A stretch of DNA of 64,000 nt from DUPU01 sp050952465 (GTDB lineage: Bacteria > Bacillota > Dehalobacteriia > Dehalobacteriales > Dehalobacteriaceae). The position numbers were made by a program, and so were the translations under genes. Positions 7,963 to 16,029 of this stretch are shown piece after piece. The stretch lies in NCBI GenBank assembly GCA_050952465.1, contig JBMNKZ010000007.1, positions 310,001 through 374,000 of the forward strand, read 5' to 3'. The stretch's first letter is position 1, and the number at the start of each line of letters is the position of its first letter. Below the pieces are notes generated by a model that was not told the DNA's origin, made no database searches, and saw only the letters and a program-made list of their open reading frames with translations.

Positions 7963-8574
7963 TCAATTCATCGAAGTAAATTCCGCCTTTAAGGGCGGTT
8001 TATTGTTCTCGTAAATTATCCACCAAGGATGTTCTTTATCCCACCAGGCATTTTCCCCTTTGTACTCGGATAATTCTACTTTGACACGATCTTGCACAAA
8101 CATTCTGAGATTATGATATCTTTTTCTATGGGGTGTGAAAAATTCCTCACCATACAAAGAAAGGGCAAAAAACTCGCTAATACCCATGATCTTGCGATTT
8201 TCCTGATCCAATCCCCAACCGTCGGTTACTAATAAGTCATCAGAGTAGTAAATTAGTAACCGGGTAATGCCAGGTAGCAGTTCCTTTCCTGCGTTGTCCT
8301 TAACTTCCAGGCACCAGGGAGTTTCCCCAGATTCCTCCCGGGTTAAAGTCAGATGCAATTCGTTAATGCAGATCCAAGTAGGAGTTGGAGACATCATGTG
8401 ATCCGCCTTTTGGTAAACTTTAACCTGCCAGGCACCGGGTTCCTGCCATGGGGCAACCGGCTGATTCAAAATTAAATAAGAAGAAAAAACAAGGCACACA
8501 AGACAAATCATCAACAATAATCTTAAGGTCAGTATTGAATTCTTCCCACGTTTTTTTAAAAAAATTATCTTCAT
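7963..8574 (-). CDS. Unknown membrane-anchored protein, partner of the upstream gene
   Basis: I do not recognise this 203-residue product. It has a basic N-terminus and one membrane segment at about 17-37, followed by an exported domain rich in Trp and aromatic residues (ENAWWDKEHPWWIIY near the end). Its start overlaps the stop of the upstream gene by one base (TAATG), so the two are translationally coupled and probably act together outside the membrane. The region shows no catalytic motif that I can name. Confidence 0.6.
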   Translation of the reverse strand: MKIIFLKKRGKNSILTLRLLLMICLVCLVFSSYLILNQPVAPWQEPGAWQVKVYQKADHMMSPTPTWICINELHLTLTREESGETPWCLEVKDNAGKELLPGITRLLIYYSDDLLVTDGWGLDQENRKIMGISEFFALSLYGEEFFTPHRKRYHNLRMFVQDRVKVELSEYKGENAWWDKEHPWWIIYENNKPPLKAEFTSMN

Positions 8575-9596
8575 TAGTTCTCACCCCGCCCGATAATTTC
8601 TAGATATAACCCCTGCTCCATTATGGGGTGGCGTTTCGCTTCTCCGGGATACCAGAGAAAATCGGGATGATTTTCCCGGCTATTGCCAGAGGAACCCCAG
8701 CCCCCTTCTTTCGCTGTTTCCCATCCCCCGGAAGAAGGGCGTCTTCTATCTCCTTTAATCCAATAATAATAATTTTCGATAAAAGTTTTTAACTCTAAGG
8801 AATCAGGACGGGTAGAATCACAAAACCAAACCCGGCAGTGGACATGAATGAGTTCACTGTCCTTTTCATCCTCCCGGTATGCTAACCGGTACTTATAGGC
8901 CGGGTAATTCCACACTTGGGGATCGTCTTTTTCCCTAGTGCCTCCCCGAATATCCATAATTATGGGCAGACCTTTTTCTCCGATATAATTAATGATGAGA
9001 TAATGAAATTCATGGGGTAAAATATCATCAATATTATCTTTTTCCCCAAAATAGCGAGTGCCATAAAAAGCAACAGCAGCATCCCACCAATGCCATTCCG
9101 AAAGGAGACCCATAATGTCGTTTATAGAAAAGTTCACCCCAGATACTTCCCTTGGGTTTTTAGGCTCAGGCTCCAACACTGCGGCGGCAGCCCAGCCGTT
9201 ACAGTGGCCAAACCAGCCCTCATTTTCTTTATCAGTGTAATGGTTTTCTCGCTCCCAAGCCATCACCCCCGGGTTGGGTCGACCCCGGGCGATACTAACC
9301 TGATCATATTTATCTAAAGGCCCACCAGGATCATAAAGATGAGGTGGAAATCCAGTATAAAAAGGCCACCACCACCCAGACCAAGGTGTAGTAGAAGACT
9401 CACCGGCATAAAGGAAAGCTTCATTCTCCTCTTCGGGGAAGGTAGGAATGACAGCATCGGAATGAGGATGGGTTTGATACCAAAGAAAAAAGGTCAGTGA
9501 GATGAGAAATATAGTGCATATTAATAAGAAAGGATATGGGGGTAGATTAATCATCAGGATATGCTTCCTTGAATGAGCAAAATCCTTTTTCCGCAT
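8574..9596 (-). CDS. Membrane-anchored transglutaminase-elicitor-like protein
   Basis: The 340-residue product has a signal anchor at about 18-40 and an extracellular domain. Around residues 70-140 it has the aromatic WSGWWWPF and KYD motifs, then WFGHCNGWAAAAVLEPEP with a likely catalytic Cys132. This arrangement resembles the transglutaminase elicitor family known from Phytophthora and scattered bacteria; the later HEFHYLI and VWNYPAYKY may supply the His and the fold. The resemblance is from memory of motifs, not a search. It is the first gene of a two-gene unit and lies downstream of a structured leader. Confidence 0.5.
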   Translation of the reverse strand: MRKKDFAHSRKHILMINLPPYPFLLICTIFLISLTFFLWYQTHPHSDAVIPTFPEEENEAFLYAGESSTTPWSGWWWPFYTGFPPHLYDPGGPLDKYDQVSIARGRPNPGVMAWERENHYTDKENEGWFGHCNGWAAAAVLEPEPKNPREVSGVNFSINDIMGLLSEWHWWDAAVAFYGTRYFGEKDNIDDILPHEFHYLIINYIGEKGLPIIMDIRGGTREKDDPQVWNYPAYKYRLAYREDEKDSELIHVHCRVWFCDSTRPDSLELKTFIENYYYWIKGDRRRPSSGGWETAKEGGWGSSGNSRENHPDFLWYPGEAKRHPIMEQGLYLEIIGRGEN

Positions 9597-9689
9597 AATA
9601 TATTCACCAACTTAAAGGATCATCATTATTTCAATTTTATTCGAAAAAAAATACTTTAATCCTTAAAGAACTAAAGTATTTTACAGAAG

Positions 9690-9825
9690 AATTTTTTATT
9701 CGATAGCTAACAGTTCTAAGACTCCCTCTTCTTTAAGAGGGAAATAAGAACTGTACAGCTCCTGGATAACGATTTCTAAGCGTCAGATGGAGTAAAAACT
9801 CCAACTGATGCCAAGAACTCTGTTT
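9690..9825 (-). ncRNA. Structured leader element, copy A (unknown family)
   Basis: Read on the minus strand, this stretch between thpR and the elicitor-like gene aligns with 33815-33915 on the plus strand. Shared blocks include AGAGTTCTT, TGGAGTT-TTACTCCA, a 12-base TAGAAATCGTTATCC-like core and a terminal TATCG. Copy A adds an extended hairpin (ACAGTTCT...AGAACTGT enclosing CCCTCTT...AAGAGGG) exactly where copy B has a shorter stem. Conserved core with variable-length helices is the signature of structured RNA. It lies about 100 bases upstream of the gene starting at 9596. I cannot match it to a known riboswitch class. Confidence 0.55.
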
Positions 9826-9830
9826 ATATT

Positions 9831-10367
9831 TTATAAACTTTTTCGATAGATCTCGGTATAGGTGAGTTGCCCACGAATACGTTCGGACTTCATTAGGCTA
9901 AAAGAATCAACCGGCATGGTCATCTCTGGAATACTTGCTGCAAGTTCCTTTTTGCCTGTTTCATCAAAGCTTTTGGGAAACACCACTTCTCTCCCAAGGG
10001 TAAGATGAGGTTTGTAGGGCCGGTTTTCAATGTTAAAATCCCTCTTAACTAGCTCTTGCCGCAGCTGATGATAAATATTATTGAGGTCAGAATTTTGCTT
10101 TACCCCAATCCAATAAATATCACCGCCATTTCGTTTAAACCTGCCCAGACCGCCTATAGTCAGATGAAAAGGGGCAAAAGAGACACAATCAATGGCACTT
10201 TTGACTGCCTCCACTTTGCAAGTCTCTCCGATAAATACCAAAGTAAGGTGCAAATTTTCCTTATGGGTAAAATTACCTTTTAAAGCTGTTTTTTTCAGTC
10301 TCATAATGCATTCAAAAAGACTATCTTTTACCTCTTCACTGAAATTAATAGCAGCAAACAAACGCAT
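9831..10367 (-). CDS. thpR: RNA 2',3'-cyclic phosphodiesterase (2H family)
   Basis: The 178-residue protein has both HxTx motifs of the 2H phosphoesterase family: H40-LTL in LHLTLVFIGE and H121-LTL in PYKPHLTLGR. The N-terminal MRLFAAINF is typical of ThpR/LigT proteins, which open 2',3'-cyclic phosphates at RNA ends. Length matches the family. It is followed directly by the structured leader of the next minus-strand gene, so it appears to be a single-gene unit. Confidence 0.9.
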   Translation of the reverse strand: MRLFAAINFSEEVKDSLFECIMRLKKTALKGNFTHKENLHLTLVFIGETCKVEAVKSAIDCVSFAPFHLTIGGLGRFKRNGGDIYWIGVKQNSDLNNIYHQLRQELVKRDFNIENRPYKPHLTLGREVVFPKSFDETGKKELAASIPEMTMPVDSFSLMKSERIRGQLTYTEIYRKSL

Positions 10368-10563
10368 CGTTAACCCTCGCTTTACTCGTCGAGTATATCA
10401 TCCCCCTCCCCGATCTTTAGAAGCCTTTTGCGAAGAATGCCTCTATTTATATATTCGGAGGAAGTTACGCTATTTTGACCAAAATACGAAATTTACGATC
10501 AAAATTTTATTATTTTTATAGTTTTGTTATTTCTCATTAGCAAATTTGTTACTTATCCCCAGA

Positions 10564-11481
10564 TTATCTTTCACCAATAAATCGTACTTCCGTCTGCAAT
10601 TCCACATTAAACTGTCTTTTTACTTCATTTTGAATATGTTTAATTAGATTTAAAATATCATTGGTGGTGGCATGATTAACATTTATAATAAAACCCGTAT
10701 GTTTTTCAGAAACTTTAGCCCCACCGATTTGATAGCCTCTTAAATTTGCCTCTTGAATCAATTTCCCGGTAAAATAGCCCTGCGGCCTTTTAAAAATACT
10801 TCCGGCACTGGGATATTCCAGTGGTTGATTATTTTCTCTTTTCTTAGTTAATTCATCCATGACATTCTTGATGACATTTTGATCGCCCTTCTTAAGATTG
10901 AGAGTTGCCTTTAAAACAATATCCCCGTTAGTTTGGATAATACTGGTACGATAACCTAGGTTCAGCTCAGCTGATTTTCTAATTAATATTTCCCCATCTC
11001 TCGTTAATACCTGAACTTCTTCTAATACTCCTTTGATTTCTCCCCCATAAGCCCCGGCATTCATCACAACTGCCCCCCCAATGGTACCGGGAATGCCTGA
11101 GGCAAATTCAAATCCGGTTAAACTGTTTTCCAAAGCCTCTTTTGATACATCCGAAAGCATTGCTCCGGCCTCTGCCTCAATTTTTTCTCCCTTTACTTGG
11201 ATTCTATTTAAATTATCTTCAATTTTCAATACGACTTCTCTGATTCCTTTATCGCTGACCAGCACATTGCTGCCATGGCCTAGGACAAGATAAGGAATCT
11301 TTTCCTCTAAGAGAAAATTTACCAAAGCCTGCACTTCAGAAATCTTTTGGGGTTTAAGCATTAAATCCGCCGGGCCACCGGTTTTAAAGGTGGTATGTCT
11401 TTTCATGTCCTCATTTATATAAATCTCTGTGAAAACCAAGTTTTTCTTAACAAAATCTATTAATTTCTCATTGCCGGTCAT
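10564..11481 (-). CDS. murB: UDP-N-acetylenolpyruvoylglucosamine reductase
   Basis: MurB makes UDP-N-acetylmuramate for peptidoglycan synthesis using FAD and NADPH. The product has the FAD-binding segment (TTFKTGGPADLM, then LGHGSNVLVSD), GIPGTIGGAVVMNAGAYGGE, the catalytic Ser in PSAGSIFKRP and the C-terminal EVRFIGER with the conserved Glu. I place the start at the ATG eight bases after GGAGGG (305 residues); an upstream TTG would overlap that site. It stands alone. Confidence 0.93.
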   Translation of the reverse strand: MTGNEKLIDFVKKNLVFTEIYINEDMKRHTTFKTGGPADLMLKPQKISEVQALVNFLLEEKIPYLVLGHGSNVLVSDKGIREVVLKIEDNLNRIQVKGEKIEAEAGAMLSDVSKEALENSLTGFEFASGIPGTIGGAVVMNAGAYGGEIKGVLEEVQVLTRDGEILIRKSAELNLGYRTSIIQTNGDIVLKATLNLKKGDQNVIKNVMDELTKKRENNQPLEYPSAGSIFKRPQGYFTGKLIQEANLRGYQIGGAKVSEKHTGFIINVNHATTNDILNLIKHIQNEVKRQFNVELQTEVRFIGER

Positions 11482-11609
11482 TAGCATTTCCCTCCACAAT
11501 TGTTTTCAAGCATTTGATATTTTCCCCATCTCGTCAAAGTTATCTTTTCTAAAAACTATCCCCTATTCCGGCGCACCGTCTAACGGCCTGTTAATTATCA
11601 CCTCTAGTT

Positions 11610-11641
11610 TAATATGTTATGCATTGGCATTCAACATATTA
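11610..11641. repeat. Inverted repeat upstream of murB
   Basis: TAATATGTT at 11610-11618 and AACATATTA at 11633-11641 are perfect complements around a 14-base loop. There is no T-tract. It lies about 130 bases upstream of the murB start and could be an operator or a leader hairpin. The rest of the 280-base gap shows only the dapA terminator. Confidence 0.35.
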
Positions 11642-11703
11642 TAACTTAACGGTAGAAAATTTTCTGGTGGAGGACATCTAACACCTAATTATAAAACAAA
11701 TTA

Positions 11704-11751
11704 GAAAAAAAACCCCTGTTTGCTTTTGATGATGATATGCATCTAGGGGTT
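11704..11751 (-). terminator. Terminator of dapA
   Basis: AACCCCT and AGGGGTT arms (11711-11717 and 11745-11751) form a hairpin with a long loop, followed on the minus strand by eight Ts. It lies ten bases after the dapA stop codon. Confidence 0.72.
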
Positions 11752-11760
11752 AGGTAGTTT

Positions 11761-12651
11761 TTATGCAATTAACCCGTGTACTCTCATCAGGGAAAAGAGC
11801 TTTTCCCGGTTTTCACTCTCCAAGGGGGTAAGAGGCATTCTTAGATAATCCCGGCAAAATCCCATCTTAGCCATGGCCGCTTTTACAGGAATAGGATTGA
11901 CTTCTGAAAACAGTGCCGCAATCAAATTATGATATTTGCATTGAAGCTCGGCACTCCCAAGAATATCGCCATTAAAGAAACGAGTACAAATTTCCCGTGT
12001 CCCTTTGGGCATAATGTTGGATAATACTGAAATACAACCCACACCGCCCAGGGACATCAACGGCACAATCTGGTCGTCGTTTCCGGAATACAAATCAAGC
12101 TTGCCCCTGACTCGGGACATGGTTTCCACAATTTTTGAAATATCACCATTGGCCTCTTTAATCCCAACGATATTTTCATGTTCAGCCAATGCCTCATAGG
12201 TAGCTGGCTCAATATTAACTCCTGTCCGAGAGGGTACATTATAAAGAATGATTGGCTTGGTACTTTTATCGGCAATCTCTGTAAACATTTTGATCAGACC
12301 CTTTTGCGTCGCCTTGTTATAATAAGGGGTAACGACGAGCATGGCATCCGCCCCTGCTTCTGAAGCAAAATGGGTAAGATCCAAGGCGTAGGCGGTGTCA
12401 TTGCTACCTGTACCGGCAATGATGGGTACTCTGCCTGACGCTTGCTTTACGGCAAAGGCAATGGCCGCCCTGTGCTCCTCATCTGTGAGAGTTGATGATT
12501 CACCTGTGGTTCCACATATTACCAGAGCATCAATTCCCTCAGAAATCTGCCAATCAATTAATCTACCTAACTGGTTAAAATTGATGCCATCCTCATCCAG
12601 CGGGGTAACCAAGGCTGTGGCGATACCCTTGAAAACAGTGTGCTTCTTCAT
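11761..12651 (-). CDS. dapA: 4-hydroxy-tetrahydrodipicolinate synthase
   Basis: DapA condenses aspartate semialdehyde and pyruvate at the first committed step of the lysine and diaminopimelate pathway, which also feeds dipicolinate in spores. Visible motifs are CGTTGESSTL, the Tyr-containing VTPYYNKATQKG, YNVPSRTGVNI, and the Schiff-base Lys in GIKEANGD. The length of 296 is normal. Start follows AAAGGAGA at a slightly long distance. It is preceded by a lysine riboswitch with its own terminator, so lysine should shut it off by premature termination. Confidence 0.96.
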   Translation of the reverse strand: MKKHTVFKGIATALVTPLDEDGINFNQLGRLIDWQISEGIDALVICGTTGESSTLTDEEHRAAIAFAVKQASGRVPIIAGTGSNDTAYALDLTHFASEAGADAMLVVTPYYNKATQKGLIKMFTEIADKSTKPIILYNVPSRTGVNIEPATYEALAEHENIVGIKEANGDISKIVETMSRVRGKLDLYSGNDDQIVPLMSLGGVGCISVLSNIMPKGTREICTRFFNGDILGSAELQCKYHNLIAALFSEVNPIPVKAAMAKMGFCRDYLRMPLTPLESENREKLFSLMRVHGLIA

Positions 12652-12682
12652 GATAATTTTAGTCTCCTTTTCCTTATTAATT

Positions 12683-12711
12683 AAAAAAAACAGCTGAAAC
12701 GGAATCAGCTG
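12683..12711 (-). terminator. Riboswitch-controlled terminator before dapA
   Basis: CAGCTGA/TCAGCTG form a 7-bp stem with a 7-base loop, followed on the minus strand by eight Ts, about 30 bases before the dapA start. It is the expression platform of the lysine riboswitch. Confidence 0.85.
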
Positions 12712-12783
12712 CTAAATTAACAATACAAAATTACCTATAATGAATCTCCATTATATAGCAATTATAAATTATTTTGTAATTTA

Positions 12784-12946
12784 GATAGCTCTCCGCAAAC
12801 GCGACAGTTGGACAAATCTTATTTTGCCCACCCAGCCTAGTCTCTACGCAAAAAAACCGGCTTCGGCATCTACACCTTTCACCAGAGCTACGGTCTTGCG
12901 CAAACCTTAACAACTCTGGATACTGATTGTACAATGCACCTCTATC
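12784..12946 (-). promoter_or_regulatory. Lysine riboswitch (L box) of dapA
   Basis: On the minus strand the aptamer opens with GATAGAGGTGC and closes with GGAGAGCTATC (P1). In between, in the correct order, come AGTA, GGTGAAAGG, TGCCGAAGCC, GCTGGGTGGG and CTGTC. This follows the B. subtilis lysC L box block by block. It is followed by the terminator at 12683-12711, so lysine binding should favour termination. An apparent reading frame across it is not a gene. Confidence 0.94.
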
Positions 12947-12993
12947 AATTTCATTCAGTTTGTCATAGATTTAGGCTTTTGTCAAGGCCAACT

Positions 12994-13911
12994 TTACCTT
13001 TTTTCACTGGCTAAGAGCCCAAAGAGGCTGCCCAAAAGCCCCAAAATCACACCTAGAGCCGATATAAGGAACATCAGATTTGTTATCAAACTATTAAGAG
13101 GCGACAGGGGCAGGAAAGGCAGCGCACCCGCCACCTGAAGATAAATTTGTTTTAAGGTAAAAACGCTAAGACCCAGGGCCAGGATTCCTCCGCTTAAGGT
13201 AATCAACAGTCCTTCAATAAAAAAAGGAAGTGCGATAAAGGTTTCAGGTGCTCCTAACAACCTAAGAGTGGTGATCTGCTCCTTGTTTTGGTCTACCCCA
13301 AGCCTAATAATATGAGAAATAATTACCACCGTAGAAATACCTACAGCAATGATAAACAGGTAACCTAAAAACCTTGTCGCTCCCGAAATATTTTTTAACT
13401 GTTCCAATATCTCTTTATTGTCCCGTACATGTTCAATACCGGTGATTAGTCCTAAATTTTTCCGGACTACATCTATTTGGGCTAAGTCAATCTTCACCTC
13501 TATAAAGGGGCTAAAAGGATTATCATCGAAAAATTCCCACACCTCGGACTCTTTTCCTAAGATTTCTACCATCCTTTGATAGGCTTCATTTTTATCGACC
13601 AGTTGCGCTTTTTGCACCCCGGTAAGATCACTGATTTCTTCAACCAACCGGATCGCTTCTCTTTCATCCATATCATCCCGAAAGAAAATGTTGATTTCCG
13701 CTTCCCCCTGGATCACTTCTATCACACGATTGCTTATCCACCCACCGGATACTACTAAGGTCAAAAGAAAAAAGATCAAGGCGGTACTGAAAAAGGAAAG
13801 CAAATTAGAAAGCAGGTTTAATTGAATCAGTCTTTTAACTTCAGAAAAAAAATAGCCGCCATTATTAAAAAATTTAAGCAAAAAATCCCCCTGCCTTTCC
13901 CCTTCATTCAT
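12994..13911 (-). CDS. ftsX: Cell division membrane protein FtsX
   Basis: The 305-residue product has the FtsX layout: a cytoplasmic N-terminus, one membrane segment at about 35-58, an extracellular domain (INIFFRDDMDEREAIRLVEEI and onward) and three C-terminal membrane segments with the FtsX/permease fold. FtsX works with the ATPase FtsE to activate peptidoglycan hydrolases outside the cell; in Bacillus the pair also affects entry into sporulation. ftsE lies ten bases upstream and the coiled-coil partner gene before that. Start follows GAGGAAAT. Confidence 0.92.
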   Translation of the reverse strand: MNEGERQGDFLLKFFNNGGYFFSEVKRLIQLNLLSNLLSFFSTALIFFLLTLVVSGGWISNRVIEVIQGEAEINIFFRDDMDEREAIRLVEEISDLTGVQKAQLVDKNEAYQRMVEILGKESEVWEFFDDNPFSPFIEVKIDLAQIDVVRKNLGLITGIEHVRDNKEILEQLKNISGATRFLGYLFIIAVGISTVVIISHIIRLGVDQNKEQITTLRLLGAPETFIALPFFIEGLLITLSGGILALGLSVFTLKQIYLQVAGALPFLPLSPLNSLITNLMFLISALGVILGLLGSLFGLLASEKR

Positions 13912-13921
13912 ATTTCCTCAT

Positions 13922-14590
13922 TCAGGCTCCAGTGTTCTCTATAATGCTTCCTTCGTTTACCTGGAGGAGTCTACTCGCTTTTTTGCTGTCAATCAAATGA
14001 GTAGCGTGGGTAGTGATCATCACTGTAGTGTTTTCGTCTTTAAAAGAAGTTAAAAGTTCCAGGATTTTTAAGGCATTATCTTGATCCAAGTTTCCTGTGG
14101 GTTCATCCGCCAGAATCAGCACCGGTTTTCTGGCCACCGCCCGAGCGATGGCTACCCTTTGGCATTCCCCCCAAGAGAGGTTTTCTACTAGGGCATAAGC
14201 TTTGTGCTTCAGACCCACCTTTTCCAGGGCAAAATCTACATTTTCCTTTAACTCTCCCTGAGAAAAATCTAGGAACCTCATGCCCAGCATTACATTTTCC
14301 ATAACGGTTCTCCCCTTAATCAGCCGAAACTCCTGAAAAACAGATCCCAGCTTCATTCTTAGGTGCCTAATTCCTGCAGTCTGATCTTTTTTTATCTCCT
14401 GCCCTAGAACCTTCAGAGATCCTGTGGTGGGGTATTCCACTCCCATGATCAATTTTAAAAGACTAGTCTTGCCGGAACCGCTAGGCCCGGTAATATATAT
14501 CAGTTCACCGGGATTTAGTTCCAGGTTAACCTCCTTTAAGCCAATTGTCCCATTAGGATATCTCAGGCTTACGCCCTTTGCTTCAATCAT
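13922..14590 (-). CDS. ftsE: Cell division ATPase FtsE
   Basis: The 222-residue ABC ATPase has Walker A GPSGSGKTS, a Q-loop region (GSVFQEFRLIKGRTVMENV) and Walker B LILADEPTGNLD with the switch His in TTHATH. The signature motif is unusual: LSWGECQR instead of LSGGEQQR, so the first Gly of the usual pair is Trp. Whether hydrolysis is affected cannot be told from sequence. It sits between the coiled-coil gene and ftsX, all within a compact minus-strand operon. Confidence 0.92.
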   Translation of the reverse strand: MIEAKGVSLRYPNGTIGLKEVNLELNPGELIYITGPSGSGKTSLLKLIMGVEYPTTGSLKVLGQEIKKDQTAGIRHLRMKLGSVFQEFRLIKGRTVMENVMLGMRFLDFSQGELKENVDFALEKVGLKHKAYALVENLSWGECQRVAIARAVARKPVLILADEPTGNLDQDNALKILELLTSFKDENTTVMITTHATHLIDSKKASRLLQVNEGSIIENTGA

Positions 14591-14611
14591 CAGGCCACCT
14601 CCTAAAACTAG

Positions 14612-15718
14612 TTAAAACACGGGCTTGATTTTTAGTTCCAATAAATCTTTCTTAGTTTCTATGGACTCAAGTCTGGCCTTTCCTAACAAAGGCTGAAAAT
14701 TAAAAACTAGATCCTGATCCCGAAACAAATCCTTTATGGAGCTCCTGGAAAGGAGCAGTCCGGCAAAGCTCCCTTCATGAGCGATAAATTTCAAAGTATG
14801 GCCCGAGATAATTTCGAATGTCCCTGTTAAACTTAGATTTTGTTGGGGCAAATTCATTTCGATTACCCCCGGGGTAAAATTAAAAACCATCTCAGGAAGT
14901 GCTCCTTGTCCCATCAAGATCTTGTTAAAAGTGCCCTCTGCTATGGTTCCTTTAAGTCCAGCTGAAGTAAAAGTAAATTTCATGGCATCTTCGGATAAAC
15001 TTCCCGCCTTAATAATTCGAGCCGCTTCTTCCGTAATCTTGGAAAATATGGGCTTTAAATTATCCCAAGACTGCTTTAAGTTTCCCAGGTATTCCTGATA
15101 AAACGCCCTTTCTTCCGCCAGGGAAGCAAGATACTCCTCTTGTTTTTCTTTTAATACTAATTTTTCCTGGTAGGATTTTTTAAGCTGAACTTGTTTATTT
15201 TCCACTAAAAAAAGTTTATGATCTAAAGTTTTTCTTTCTTCGGCCAGCTTCTCTTTACTTTTCTTTAGGGATGCCAAAAGTTCTCCCGTGTTTTTCGTGA
15301 TTTCCTTTAAAGCATTAAGTCTTCTTAAAAACATGGTCAGATTATCGGAATCTAAAATAAGCTCCAAGTAAGACCCGGGGCCGCTTCTTTGATAGCTCTT
15401 TAAAACCTGTTTTAAAATCTCCTGCTTTTCTTGGTAAGCGGTTTCTTCCTCAATAAGCTCTTCTTCCAGCTGATTTATCTCCCGCTTAATTGCCTTCAAC
15501 TCTAAAGCAATCAGCTCTTCCGCCCTTTCCAGCTCTTCTATTTCCTGAACCATAAGAAACAGGTTTTTTAGATTTTTACTTTGCTCCTCGGATAAGCCGT
15601 CCAATTTTTCTTCAATTTGTGAAAAGGGCGTTTCCCCCAGCACTGCATTGGAGGATAAAACCAGTAGCGCAAAAACCAGTGCTAGTAAAAGCCAAATCAT
15701 CTTTTCTGCTCTAAACAT
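14612..15718 (-). CDS. Secreted coiled-coil protein (EnvC/PcsB-N-like) of the ftsEX operon
   Basis: The ATG after CGGAGGGGG gives 368 residues. A signal peptide or anchor lies at about 5-28, and a long coiled coil rich in Glu, Lys and Leu spans about 30-235 with the segment SYQRSGPGSYLELILDSDNLTMFLRRL, a hallmark of EnvC/PcsB-type hydrolase activators. The C-terminal 130 residues look beta-rich and lack a LytM (HxH) or CHAP catalytic core. It precedes ftsE and ftsX, so it probably receives the FtsEX signal outside the membrane. It could be a regulator or adaptor instead of an enzyme. Confidence 0.72.
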   Translation of the reverse strand: MFRAEKMIWLLLALVFALLVLSSNAVLGETPFSQIEEKLDGLSEEQSKNLKNLFLMVQEIEELERAEELIALELKAIKREINQLEEELIEEETAYQEKQEILKQVLKSYQRSGPGSYLELILDSDNLTMFLRRLNALKEITKNTGELLASLKKSKEKLAEERKTLDHKLFLVENKQVQLKKSYQEKLVLKEKQEEYLASLAEERAFYQEYLGNLKQSWDNLKPIFSKITEEAARIIKAGSLSEDAMKFTFTSAGLKGTIAEGTFNKILMGQGALPEMVFNFTPGVIEMNLPQQNLSLTGTFEIISGHTLKFIAHEGSFAGLLLSRSSIKDLFRDQDLVFNFQPLLGKARLESIETKKDLLELKIKPVF

Positions 15719-15947
15719 GGGAATACCCCCTCCGAAAAACAAATCTTTCCTCCTTACCGATAATTTAACTTATATTGGCTAATTCCTTCTATATAACAAC
15801 CTAATTTTCAACATTTTTTAAACTTTAATTAATATTTAAAACAATTGGCATTCCCCATTACCTTTAGCTGCTTAAATACTTATAGTTCCTAGTTGGTAAT
15901 TATTACAAGTGACATCAGAGGATTAATTCTGTTATCATATTTTTAAT

Positions 15948-16014
15948 AAAAAGCTTATTTTAGCAATTTAGTTTTTATTTATCTATTTTGCTAAAGAATG
16001 AGCTTTTTAAATTT
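15948..16014 (+). other. Leader hairpin upstream of the CAP-domain gene
   Basis: Arms at 15948-15966 and 15988-16008 pair over about 19 positions with small bulges (AAAAAGCT...AGCTTTTT and TAGCAA...TTGCTA), and T-rich sequence follows. The hairpin ends about ten bases before the ribosome binding site, so it is either an attenuator or the terminator-like end of an unseen leader. The rest of the roughly 310-base gap from 15719 holds no other structure that I can see. Confidence 0.5.
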
Positions 16015-16029
16015 TATGGAGGTGTTGTA

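Noticed and set aside
12731..12934. Reading frame of 67 codons upstream of dapA
   Set aside because: It crosses the lysine riboswitch aptamer, has no ribosome site and its codons follow RNA structure.
15770..15950. ydaO (c-di-AMP) riboswitch before the CAP/LysM gene
   Set aside because: None of the aptamer's conserved blocks are visible, although the gene type often has one.
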